64,000 bases of DNA from Spirodela intermedia (lineage: Eukaryota > Streptophyta > Magnoliopsida > Alismatales > Araceae). A program made the position numbers and the translations under genes. Shown here in pieces: positions 1-12,200 of the stretch. The notes beneath the pieces are model-generated. The model was not told the origin of the DNA. It was given only the letters and a program-made list of their open reading frames with translations, and ran no database searches. The DNA lies in contig LR746272.1 in the NCBI GenBank assembly GCA_902729315.2, forward strand, positions 10,100,327 to 10,164,326, given 5' to 3'. Within the stretch, counting starts at the first letter, position 1. Each line of letters starts with the position of its first letter.

Positions 1-84
1 GGCACTCTTCCTAGGTACATTGGGCTTCGCTAGGAATCACAGGGTGAAGCTGGGCTTCTTTAACGCCATTCATCTGCTTGACAG

Positions 85-278
85 GGCTCATAGCGGCCTC
101 CTGCGGCTATCTGGAAACCCTCCTCCAGAGCCCCTGCCTGGCCAACACGATGACGGCGAAGCACGCGGCCGGCAACGGCGCGGTGGCGAAGCTCTTCCAG
201 AAGGGGAGCAAGGCGCCGCCGCCGAACGGGCTGATCAGCAACGGCGTCTACTCTAACGGGAATGGCGTGCATGTCTAG
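85..278 (+). CDS. 3' terminal exon of an unidentified gene (partial)
   Basis: The frame ending at the stop codon TAG (276-278) reads GLIAASCGYLETLLQSP followed by an Ala/Lys/Gly/Asn-rich hydrophilic tail that ends in NGNGVHV. A good splice acceptor (pyrimidine-rich stretch ending CTTGACAG at about 84) precedes it, so this is probably the last exon of a gene that begins left of the window. The first roughly 15 residues are hydrophobic and could be the end of a membrane helix; the polar, glycine/asparagine-rich tail would then be a cytosolic C-terminus. I do not recognise the family. The gene converges on the ABCD2 gene, with about 200 bases between the two stop codons. The exon start is inferred from the acceptor consensus only. 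Confidence 0.5.
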
Positions 279-479
279 TTATGGTGTCGGAGAATGCCTC
301 AACGTGTCAATTTTGGCAGCCTGGTTTTTTTATGGAGCTGAGTTCGAGGTTTTAGTGCGGGCGAGCTCGGTTTCAGTGTTTTCCCATGTCGTTGACTTCC
401 ATTGGCGTATCAAAGCTTCAGTGCGATGATAAAAGTCAATACACGGAGGGATATGTGAAACCGGGGGCGATGATATTAG

Positions 480-694
480 TCAAGATGACGCCTTTGCTTG
501 CCCGTAGTCGCTCGTCTGGTTGATGGGCTCGATAGTCCAGTTCCTGTAACTGGGGTCAACGGATTCCGACTTTGATATGTAGAGTACCTTGCTGTGGAAG
601 TTGAATAGGGTTCTCCGGTGCCCAATGCTGACGTATGTTATCCCCGCGGCTTCAATATGCCGGTACAGGTGTGCCTGCAAATGCCAAGTCAACC

Positions 695-732
<38 letters not shown>

Positions 733-3700
733 CTTCCCTTACCTCGTTGGGTTCATCGAGGGCGCTTGTGGATTCGTCCAGCAGGATTAATCTTGGTCTT
801 GAGAGCAGCAACCGAGCGAATGCAAGACGTTGCTGCTCGCCGAGTGAGAGGACGCAGGACCAATCGTATGTTGTATCCAGACCCTTGAAGCGAGAAACAA
901 TGTCGCCGAGGCGGACATCCTGCAGGACCCGGAGCAGATCATCGTCGGTGGGCCTCTTCAAATCGCCACTCGTATCCTGCAAGTTCTCCAGTTGCATCGA
1001 GGAAGGCAGAATATCTGCAGATTATGCAATAGAAAGATGTTAAAACTTCTGAGAATTTTCATTACTAGAAATCGGTACTTTTGGGTCAATAATGAAACGG
1101 AAAAATGCACAAAAAAGTTGGCAGATTCCTGACGTTCCCATCGGATTAATCCGATGGATGCATGAAAACCAATTCAAGAGAGGGATCGGCTCTGCGTCGA
1201 TGCTGAAACTGTGCAGCAGGGTGCTGCAGGACACACGACACAGGGAGATCATCCGTACCTGAAGATGGAGTGCTCTGCAGAGTTGCAGGCGAGTCTTCGC
1301 TCCATGTTGGATAGAGCAGCTGCTCGCGCAACGTCCCTAAGACCATATATGGTCTTTGAGGGAGGAAGAACACACCCTCGGCTCTTTTGTACCTCAGGTT
1401 TTCAATTCTCTCGTTTTCTTCTGCTTCGTTTAGCAGCCCAGGGGGAGGAGTATCCGGGGAAACAGGCAACTGAGACTGCCCATTGTCTCTTGTGAAGAAC
1501 GTGATGTTACCACTTCCGGAACGCCAGAGCCCGGCGAGAGCTCTTAACAATGAGGTTTTGCCACTGCCACTTGGACCCATCACCTGTTAAGATTAGAAAA
1601 CTGTAATGCTAAGCTGATGATAGGAAAATCAAAGGGAATGCACAAACGCTAGCGACCCGGAAGATATTTACCAGTAGGTGATCTTTGTTGTTGATCTCCA
1701 GATTCAGGTTTGCAATGAGCGTCCGTCCTGTTCTTGGTGTTTGCAGCGTCATATTTTTTATTTCCAGCAACCTGTGACGCTCATCTAGCGGAATAGACCC
1801 ATTTGATTGATCAAAAGAAGGATCTCCAATGTTTCTATTCAGAAAATCAATCTCCAGACTATTCTCAGGCTCCAGAAGATCTGAAGAATGAGTACCGTCC
1901 AGAAGATCATCAAATTCACCTGCATGGTCGGAGAAGAAATGTTGATATTCTGTCATATGATATTTTCGGGGAACACAGAAGTATGATTGCTTCAGATTAC
2001 TGTATTTCGAAGAACTGGGCAACATAAACTGAAGTAAATGGAATTGATAGAAATATCCGTTAGACAATGGTCAATCGGGGATAGAAATTTGTCTCCAATG
2101 GAAAGGATCCACGTGGAAGAAATCAAATGCCATGCTATCATGTTTACCCATAACTTTTTACGTAAGCAATGTTTGAGGTCATCATTAATTTAAAACCTAC
2201 AAAAACTCAGCCCCAGCCTAGTGCAAGATCATCCATTAGATCTAATGACGGATGACCTTGTGCTAGCCTCTGTATATTAAAGCCACATCATACTCTTTTT
2301 GAGACATAACACCTCGCAGAAACTAATAGCAAGCAACATGCAGTTTCTTAGTAGTGGCAGATACTTCTAGAACAACATGATAGCAGTAAAACTACAACCT
2401 CTGACCTCGCCATTTCACCTTTTTTTTAAAAAAAAATTATGACGTGCCTTGACTAAAGTTTTCATGAATCACAACTGTTCTATAGAAATTTCCTAAAATT
2501 GAAATGATAAAAAAATTATGAGATACCAAACAATTACAAAATTTCCATTAATATTTAAAACATAAGCTTGGACGTTGGTCACACAGAAGCAATTTATTTT
2601 TCACCTTGTCAAAATCTATTTCTTATTTACAATTGCAGTGGTTGATGAGAAGTAAAAATAGTGGCTAAGAATTTTCGTCAAATCAATGAAATAGAAAAAT
2701 CAAGTTCTACGAGGCAAGTTCAAGCATGGACTACAAACCTAGTCGATCTATGACAGCTGAGAAGGCACTGATGGCCTGAAACTGATATACGATGAGGGAG
2801 AAATCAGTAAGAATATGGTTGAAAGCAGAAACAGACTGGTTGATTACTCCAAATTCTATTTTTCCCGAGAAATACATGGGAGCAACGACAGCAGCAGGAA
2901 GAATCTGAATCAGATACCGATAGCCACTTGTGAAGAAGTCCAGGTTTCGTGAAGAGATCAGTAGTTTCTGCAATGAAAAAAATAGAGGTCCCCAAAAATC
3001 AAAAAAGTTAGATGTAATTTACGCATAGTTTTTTCATGGGAATATTTTTCAAGAAAGAAAAAATCCAGAGCATAAGACCAAATTAGGGTGATGAACAACT
3101 GGGTTGATAGCTAGTCACCCAGTAAAACCATTCCATACCGTTATAAGAAATATTATTATCAAAACAATTGTAGCCTTATTTCTTAAATCTGAATTCAAAA
3201 ATGAAGAATCCAGCATACGGTTATACATTCAGGTCAAATTTAGCCAAGGGTATTGTAGCATATACATTTGACTCTCAAGTCTTCATTAGCAAGACAGTGA
3301 TTTATAACCTAAGAGACAACAAACATTAAGCATCCACCACAAACCGTTTTGCTGTGAGTTGAGAACCATGTACATAAAGAGAACTATTATGCCATGTTCC
3401 CATGGGGACATTCCAACGCTCTCTCACGTAAAGGCTGGCTATACACTAATTTCAATGGGAGTATTATCTTTCAAGGTGATCTCCAATTGATGACAGAGGA
3501 CGTCAAACTGCAGAATCATGTCTTTTGTGCAAACAATAAGACGTACAATAAAGAATATTCAACATATTTCCATCGAATATCTAACTAAACTTGATTGAGG
3601 TAATTTCCAATTGATGAGTGAGGATACCAAACTAAATGTGACAACAGTAGTATCTCTAGATATCCACGTAAACAATTGTATATATTGCTCCTCCCATTAA

Positions 3701-6700
3701 AGCTGATTAGAATGCCTTTCGTAGTTGAAATTTTCACCGTCTGGACAAGTCCGGAAATAAAATATGATTTCTTTCTTTCTTTTTGTATGCCAATTAGAGA
3801 ATACAAATTGCACAAAAAAAATCAGGGGAAGAAAAAATAGTGAGTACTACATACGCTTAGATTCTCGAAGGCCCTTGAAAAACGACGTAGCAGAAGTTGC
3901 ATCTCATTTTCTTCACCAGCATAGAAGGCAATTGACTCAGCATTTTCCCTGATACGTACTAATCCATAACGAAAATCCGCTTCTTTCTTCTCTTGCATAA
4001 AATTAAGGTTGACTAGGTCCTATAAAAGAAACGTATCTTTGTTTAATTGAAGACAGAAAAGGACATAATTCAAAAAAACTCGTGTTAAGCAGGACATTTT
4101 TTTCTAGTAGCGGAAGAGGAATTACCTTCCCAAGGTACACGCTGATAGCTGTGCCTCCAATTGAATACACAAGAAGCACAATGAACAGAGGCGGATAAAT
4201 GCCATACAGTATATTACTGAATGAAATCAGGTCTATGGCTGCGTTGAAGAAAGTCAAAGCAAATCCTAGGGCGGTTGAAGTGAAAGAACTAAGATCATCA
4301 ACAATCCTCTGGTCTGGATTATCAATTATTGATTGTGACTGAATCTTGTAGAAAGTTTGATTCTTAAAATAGCGCCTCATATAGTAGCTAGTCATCCAAG
4401 ATCTCCACCTCAAAGAAAGAGTATCTTTTGAATAGTCCCTCAAGACAAAGACCTAAAACAATCGCAAGTCAGGAAAAATTACAACATGAGCATAAACCAT
4501 TATCACAACGGAAAGATGTTAAATAATGTGATCAATATGGATAATTTCATAGAGAGACCACCGTATATTGAACATGTAGACTTCTCAGAAACCTAAATCA
4601 CACAACACTGTTATCACAGTGGAAAGATATTAAACTAATGTGATCAATCTGGATAATTTCATAGAGAAAGCGCCGTATATTGAATATGTAGACTGCTCAG
4701 AAACTTAAATCACATAACATTCTCCTAAATGGCAGCGATAGCAGCCTTAGAAATTTTAGTAACCAGACAGCATTACCAAATAAATTTAATGTCTGCGAAG
4801 GAAATTTCTTTAATAATTACCCGTGTAATGGTATGATATATATAAAAGATTAATCTCGAAACTGGCTTACTTCTTCACCACCGAGCAGTTTAATTACAGA
4901 GAATTCTAGGTTCAAGCCTTTGAGAAATGCAAATCGAATTCTAAAAGAGCATGGAGACCATTACGTGGAATCCTGTGAAAATGTTCTCCTTTGACTCTTA
5001 TCAAGAAATCTACCACTGAATATATCATAATAACCTCATCAAGGAAGAAGATATGATCCCGGCAGTCATCTATTTTAGGAGGAAAAGACCTCCAGTGTAA
5101 ATGGGGAGGGGCAAGGTTGTCATTTGAGGCACTTAAGTCATATATTAGAGTAGCCCGGGCCACAGGGGACACTTTTGGAGAGAGACTAAGGATAGTCACT
5201 GGGAAAGCTGGAGGCCTCTCGAAGGCCTCCTGGGCGACCTACGGTTCCTGTGGAACACTCTGGCTATCTTCCTTCTTGTTTGTTCTTTAATTCTCAGTCT
5301 AGGTCTTCTCTGATCTTCTCGCGGTTCTCTGTGGGGAGAGAAATTGTCGGAATATATTGAAATCGCATCATTGGCATTGGCAAGGTGTTCCAACCCTTGC
5401 CTATTTATTTCTTGTTAATGCCTACCCTATTTTTTCGTAAATATGAGTGGCAACGTCTTTTCACCATGGACAGTGACTGTGACACCCTGCTTTCTGATAC
5501 AGGGCCAAACACGTGCAGAAAGATATTGCTTTGAGTTGATATCCTATTAAGATCCAATCAAATGTAGAAAGTACCAAGCAAAAGGCCGGATATCATCCCT
5601 TCAATGATACACAGAAAAAAAGAAAAAGGACAACATTGAGTTTTATCTGTTAAACTAGTGTTGTGTAACAAAGGGCACAGTAAGTTGTTTTATCTGTCTC
5701 TTAGCAAAACAACATCAGAGATGGTGAACAAAATCGTATAAAACCAATTTGATTGAACTTTCCTATCACACTGAAGGTCCATCAAACCACTGCGTTTAGA
5801 TCCAACTTCATATTTCGGAAAACGTAAAACCTCGGACTAAAGCAGTTAACCACTTCAATTTTCAGCTGTCTAAAGCAATAAAACTTTTAATAGCTGACTA
5901 GGGAAAAGCATTAGAGATGCTAACGAAAAATATTTCTGATGTTTCAGAATTCAACATCCTATCACTCCAAGGTCAGAGCGGCTGAATTCCATATTCCTCC
6001 ACGGAAAACATAAGTAGAGCGCTTGTTTCTGGATTTGGAAAGTAACACTTGGCGAATGTACACGGCATTACTCTGGTTAGAGTGTTAAAGGAACACTATT
6101 AGAGTTCATTATAACATCATTATTGATGAAATTAGCTAACTTGTTTATTCTTTTTTAAGTGTTACCAATAGTATCATAGGTCATAATGTTGTCTTCCATA
6201 CGTGCATCTAGCAAATCCAGACAGACCATCCGTCGAGCAAAAACTCATCAACCAATTTTCCAACAAAAAAAGAGCAAAGATATGCTAAAATTGTTATATT
6301 TCGTAATTATTATGTAAGCGTAGCTCATTGTAGAGCTGAGTTAGCCTTTGCCATACAAATTGGAGTCGCACAATGTAACTGTATAGAAAAATATGTAGAA
6401 CCTCAACCAATCGGCTCTATGTTAGTGAGAGAAATAACCTTCAATCATACAATAGCCAGGAAAGAATAATCTGGCCACAATATTTTAATCCGCAGAAAAC
6501 ATTTTGGGCATTCTAGCATAAACATGGAAATTTTCTAAAAACAAAAAGTTGCTGCGCCAAATATAAGCAAAGAAATCCAAGAAATAGAATGAATGGCTTG
6601 TAGAGTGATACCTAAAAGAATGCAGCAATATGCTCACCGGAATTCCACCAGCAAAAGCCCCAAGGTAATAGAGAAGCTGTTTCGTAAATTGTTCCTGGTC

Positions 6701-8798
6701 CTTGTCTTACCCAGACAAAAAAGAGAGAAATAAGAAAAATTATAAAACTGCATACAACATAATAAGTGATAGTATCAATTCAAATTGTCGCTTAGAAATA
6801 ATTCAAATATTTGTAAGGAAAATTAAGATTAGTAATGATATCAAATAGCACAATTATAGTTTATGAAATACTTACTAGCAAGCGCATTATAGAAATCACG
6901 CCCAAGAAAGTTAAATCCAACACTGATTCCCGTAGTAGCTAAGGTGAGAGCAAAGACAGAGGCGAGTCTTAGTCTAGCTTGGGTTTTATCTTCTGATGAC
7001 CAATATGGTGCAGCCACCTTCCAGAATCTCCTAAACAATGTTGGGATATCCGGATTTTCCCTAGCTTCATCCTGCATATGAAGCAAGGATAACAGAAAGC
7101 AGCAAAGTCAAATATGATAAATTGATCAAAGCAGCAAGACAAAGGCGACAGTACTTTTAGAGAAAAGAAAAACGAATAATTTGAGAATCTAACTTCATGA
7201 AAACAAGTTCTCAGAGAAAGGGAGAAAAAAATAACTTGATAAGAGGATGTTATGTACGAAAAGGGATCCAAGATAATTATTTTGTACTTGTGCATGGACA
7301 ACTGTGTGGACTGCTGGTTTACCATATTGAGGTGGTTGTTGGAGAGGAAAATCAATATATTGCATATGTAGATTACCCTTTATACCAGGAAATTAATAGA
7401 CACTATTTAATAGTAAGAAGGATAAAGAAGAAACCCATTGTAAATTCGAGAAATCTCCTTGATATGAAAATAAACCAGAACATTTGAGGATTAGAAGAGT
7501 AAGTCAATAAAAACTACAGTTCAAAATTTCAGTTTCACCTGCACTCTGATTCTTTGAAAATACTGTCAGTTATGGGGAACTGAAGATATGGTATTCACAA
7601 TTTTGTTCAAGACGGCTTTAAACGCTTCCTCTTCTTCATTACGTGGTTGTTCTTTGCAAAAAATCGTAGGAGATTGCATTTTTGAAGGTTAGATTAGTGA
7701 ACGGCGGTGACAGGACCAAGAAAAAACAGAGCACCTGATGGATTTGAAAGATTTTTAAATCACATTAGGGGAGATCGTAATGGTTTATTTTACTCTCGTA
7801 TCTCCAACCCTACCAGATGATGTTTGATTACCATGTATCTTTGTGTCTACTATTTTTCCTTCAACTTTGATTTGCTGACAACCTGCCAAACATCAAATGA
7901 ACAAAAAAAACTATAAAATTCACTTCATAATGTGTAGAAGTATTTTTTTAATGTTAAATAGCCCAGCATTTATAATGCAAAAGTGAATTTTGGGTATAAA
8001 GTGAGGCCATCGAATTGAAACTAATCAACAATTAGTGGACTAGGACCATACTCCAACTCACATGTTTACTTTTCCATTAACTGACACAGGACCATTGTAA
8101 CACAGTCAAGCCAACGATATGGCTTTGTTTGCATGGACAACATAAATGGCATGCCTACAGCCCAAGAGTAACCATTGGCTGTTGTACTGTATTACAGCTG
8201 TCGAGCTATCTAACTCAACGCCAATTTGATATGGGTGGAGTCGCAAGTTCACTTTTTGTGCTGATTAGAAAAAAGTTATAAACTAGAAGCTAGCCCTACT
8301 CATTCTCAATTTCATTTCAACATAGATGTTAAGACTTTCCAGGTTTCCTTCAAACAAAACCACGCACACCATCCCCAGGTAGCAATAGGGGGGCAGCTCG
8401 CTGCTGGCCTAGCTTCCCTACTGTTCATCTTGCACCAGCCAGAACTACCCTTGACAGTAAACATACGATGCAATTTTTGGCCTCGACCAACAAAAAACGA
8501 TGCTAGCTCTAGAACCGTTACATTCAAACAAGTTTCCACACGACCGTACCTTATCTTTCTCTTCTCCAGGAATCTGGGGATATTCGGGAGCGACCGAAGC
8601 TCTGGACCTAGGGAAAGCAGAATTCCTCTTCCGACGGCGCATCGAGAGGTGGCACGGGACGCAGCACGAGCGGAGAGGAGAACGAAACAGACGGCAACGG
8701 GAGAACGAAGGCGGTCGAGATTGGGGAGGAATCGTAACGGGGGAGGGACTGCAATAGTGAGATACGAGGGCGTGGAGAGATGGAATAGAAGGAGACAT
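480..8798 (-). CDS. ABCD2: ABC transporter D family member 2, chloroplastic (half-transporter)
   Basis: Ten exons on the minus strand: 8798-8550, 7071-6876, 6705-6638, 4452-4126, 4019-3855, 2967-2739, 1919-1672, 1583-1259, 1014-743 and 674-480. All junctions are GT/AG and in phase, giving 757 residues against about 706 for the Arabidopsis protein. The first exon is rich in Ser, Arg and Pro without acidic residues at its start, like a plastid transit peptide. Residues about 100-410 form the SbmA/BacA-like membrane domain (SPYW-type start [27 protein letters not shown]). The C-terminal ATPase has Walker A GPSGSGKT (497-504), signature LSLGEQQ (658-664), Walker B LILLDE (678-683) and the H-loop in YVSIGHR. 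It is a half-transporter that should dimerise. The plant family is related to cyanobacterial transporters rather than the peroxisomal ABCD1; its substrate is not settled. It is divergent from the HUA1-like gene. Confidence 0.95.
698..731. repeat. (GA)n microsatellite inside ABCD2 intron 9
   Basis: An uninterrupted GA/TC dinucleotide run fills half of a 68-base intron (675-742). On the coding (minus) strand it is a CT run lying between the donor and the acceptor, so it also supplies most of the pyrimidine content of the intron. Confidence 0.95.
2218..2266. repeat. imperfect palindrome in ABCD2 intron 6
   Basis: Two arms of 23 and 26 bases (2218-2240 and 2241-2266) are nearly reverse-complementary, with the centre at TTAGATCTAA and the outer ends CTAG...CTAG. 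There is no loop, two transitions and a three-base insertion. It could be a remnant of a fold-back or MITE-like element; no target-site duplication was seen. Confidence 0.7.
4500..4722. repeat. two-copy tandem repeat, about 111 bp, ABCD2 intron 3
   Basis: Copy 1 starts at 4500 and copy 2 at 4611, both opening with TTATCACA and sharing GATAATTTCATAGAGA, CCGTATATTGAA and ATGTAGACT. They differ by roughly a dozen substitutions and one base indel. The repeat sits inside the large intron between the third and fourth coding exons. Confidence 0.9.
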
Positions 8799-9238
8799 CT
8801 CGATCTGGCTCTGTCCTTCCTCTTCCCCTCAGCATGTGCTCGGCATGGACGAACTGCGAGAGCCACGTACCACTCCAGAGCTTGTAGCACCCAGTGTGAA
8901 TTGACCAGAAATTTCAGGAATCCTATCTATCCCCTACGTGGCAGCCGGAGAAGGACTTTGGCCGATATGCACGCGGGTACGGATTCGGTACCGATAGGAC
9001 CAGCTAAGATCCGAGTTTTAACGTTTTCTGTTAGGCATAACAGAACCCGCTGGGAAGTGGACTAGGACGACCGTTTTCTCTCCGTCGGACGAAGCACGTG
9101 GCGGCGCATGATCGCCGTCCGTCTGTTTTCTCGTGAAAAGCCGGGTGGTTGTTGTGACTGTGGGTTTACTGTACCCTTCGTCCTCTGCACAGCCGCGAGA
9201 GACTGCGCCCTAGGGTTTCCTCTGGGGAAGCCGCTGCC
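8799..9238. promoter_or_regulatory. shared (bidirectional) promoter region of ABCD2 and HUA1-like genes
   Basis: Only 440 bases separate the two divergent start codons, so both promoters and both 5' leaders must lie here or overlap the genes. A perfect G-box CACGTG is present at 9095-9100, an ACGTGG element near 8935, and a telo-box-like AGGGTTT near 9211 just upstream of the HUA1-like start. No convincing TATA box was seen in either direction. Transcription start sites are not visible. Confidence 0.6.
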
Positions 9239-12200
9239 ATGGCGAAGCAGTTCTACGGCTACGGCTCTAGCTACGGGGGGCCGGGGCTCTCTTCCGCCTA
9301 TGCTTCTCGCGCGGGGGGCGGCGAGCAGTACCTCGCCGACGCGTCTCTCGTCGGTTCTTCGAGGTACCTCGGTTCTGATCATCTTTCAATGGTGGAATCA
9401 GCACAATATGCCGTCGCGGAGAGGAGTCCGTCGCCGTACGTTAGCCAGAGTGAGAGTCTGAACTACTCCGCTAGCCAAGTTGCTGGAGCCGAGGGCTACT
9501 CGTCGGGCAAATATTCCGGAGGAATCGGGGGGGGCTCTATGCCGTCATTGTACTCGCAGTTCGGGGTTATGGATTCTTCTCTACTGCCCGGAATGAAGCG
9601 TCCTTCTGAAGGTTAGCGGTTCTATTCTTCCTCTCATCTTTTGCAATGACTGGTGTTCAGCTTGGTTCGGTTGCCTTACTAGCTTTCCCCCCGTTAGCTC
9701 CATCTTCTCTCTTCTTGTCACCGACAATTTCAATAAAATTTATTTCCCGAAGGAGTTTCCCTTTTTGTCGAGAAAATTTCAAGAAAATTTATTTCCCGAC
9801 AAGTATGTTCTTCTAGATCCTTTAATGCAAAAAATTTTGTTTTAGATGAAGTCACCAGAGGGAGAGCAGAATACAAGATGTATTGGAAGGCATGTGGCAT
9901 TTGTTCCTTGGATAAGAACCATCCAATACGTTGGATGTTCGTAAACGCAAGTTAACGGGGACTATTAAACATTTTCATGCAACTCCAAAGGTTTACATTA
10001 GTCTGCATGAATTATTTTCATTATCATAATCTTAGAGAAAGTAGAAGGGAAGGTGATGTGAGGCCCGGTATTTTTAGTCTTTTTGGTTCTGAAGGGTTAG
10101 CATATTGGAGTTTTTATGGGTATCACATAATGTATACCTAAGAGAAGCAACTATGATCTCGTTGGAGCGGACGGATTTAATCCTTTATGAAGTAAAAGAG
10201 ACTTGATTAGGATCTCCAGGAGTCCCCTGAATCGCCTGGATTCAGGTTTTTGTGTTTTCTTGAAGAACCGCACTCTTCAATAATCCAGCTTCCTGACCAA
10301 ATTCACTGTTAATAAGTAATGGAGGACAACCTCAGGCCTTTTCTGATGTTAGGTGGTGCCTAAACCTATGACATATGGTACCTCTAAGACTTTCATATGT
10401 AAATAAACAATAATGATTCGTATAAAAGATTTACGTGTATCAATATACAAAATTCTCGTCAAACAGTTGATCATAGTGGAGGAGGATTGCATTAAAAACT
10501 CTCAAATTTTGCATGAACCGATGAACATTTTTAAAAAAATCGTCAGATTGAGGTTAAAATTCTTAATTAATGAATCGGGGGGCCTTAATTGGATGAAAAA
10601 CTCTCCTATCAATATGTGTGTGTGAGGCTCTCTCTCTCTCTCTCTTCTTCTCGCTCTCTCAGTGGTTTCAATAGTTCACGTGATGCACTAGTAATTACTT
10701 CTACCTTGGCATTCTGGCTTAGTTCGGATTGGCTCTCTGAATTACCAATTTCTCAAAAATATAAGTGCTGACTTTCAGTCAGTTGTGATGTTCACGATGT
10801 GTAGAATGGACCTTGTCTGTTTGTATTTTACAATGTATTGTGAACTACACACAGACCTACAGCTTGCACTAACTTTGTGCATACCGCCCTCTGTACAAGT
10901 GCTCGTGATATCTACATTTCTGCCTTGTGTTTTATTTTTCAATCCCTCTTGTGATTGTGATTATCTTATTAAAATGAATAATACAATATGTGTGCCTATG
11001 CTAGCTTCATTCTTATGATATTTTTGCGTTATCTATATATAGCTCTGTTCCATCAGACTCTCATGGGAAATCATAACAGTATTGGGCAAAACGAAGCTTT
11101 ATTTTCTACAAATCCTTTGCTTAAGCGCCCTAGATTCGAAATTGGAAGTCATCTGCCTATTTATCCTCAGCGACCAGGAGAGAAGGATTGTGCCCACTAT
11201 ATGTTGACGAGAACGTGTAAGTTTGGAGATAACTGCAAGTTTGATCATCCACTTTGGGTTCCGGAGGGTGGAATCCCAGACTGGAAAGAGGTGAACATCT
11301 ATGATTATGTTTATAGTAAATGGGTAGCATTATCAGTTTATTATGATATCTACATATTTTGTGGACCATTCGTTCTTTATTTTTAGTACTATTAATGACA
11401 TTATTTATTTTATATGGGCAGCTTAGGTTTTTTGGGTTTCTTATTGGAATGTTCTATGTTATTGATGAAAGTATATCTTGTGAATGGTTTTCCGCTGCAA
11501 GGATATATTGATATATCGTTCTCCTGCTTGTGGACAGATGTGAATTTGCTTCTTTCATGTGAATCTGTCTATTCAGCTCTAACTACAGTATTTATGTTAA
11601 GTTATTTAACAACTCTATTTGACATTTCATCTATCTACCCGCTGACAGTACATAGTAATTCTAAGGGCATCTCTGTTTTAATTTTTTTGGGTGCATCGTG
11701 TCATGGATGGAATTCAATGATACCAGCTTCGCTTGTTTGTGACATCTAAAATTCCTCAATTCCGTAAGGAAATACTCAAAACACCCTTACGTAATTCCCT
11801 TAATTTTTAGAGAAAGCATACTCGCTACAAGAAAATGCCCATTCATGTTGTCTTCTATTGGATCAGTTTCCTCTCTATCTTCATGTTACAGTTTAGCCTA
11901 TTTGAGGTAAGCAGTTGACTTTAACAAAGCCTTGAGAATTCAAATTACTTTGGAGAAGCCTGCCTCAATCAGCTTGAGTTGGCAATGCCCGCCATTTGGG
12001 AAGGTTTTAGATCAGATTAATTTGATTTGTTGACATCCACACACCAGAAGTTATCTGAACCCAGTGTATCAGCTTAGGATTTTGCAGGTCCAGGCCCAGA
12101 TACATTTTCTGATAGTTGGGTCTATCCTACTGGTAGGTTCGGGAAGTTGCCGATTTGGAAGCGCTCAAAGGAGGCATTGAAACTATCATGGTCGCAGATC

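Noticed and set aside
1-84. Open frame reading ALFLGTLGFARNH at the window start
   Set aside because: The sequence ends in a good acceptor (CTTGACAG) and the conserved-looking frame changes there, so it is treated as intron.
8312-9065. Long overlapping frames on both strands around the ABCD2 first exon
   Set aside because: Only the frame starting at 8798 has an in-phase donor at 8550 that joins correctly to the next ABCD2 exon; the others are GC-driven shadows.
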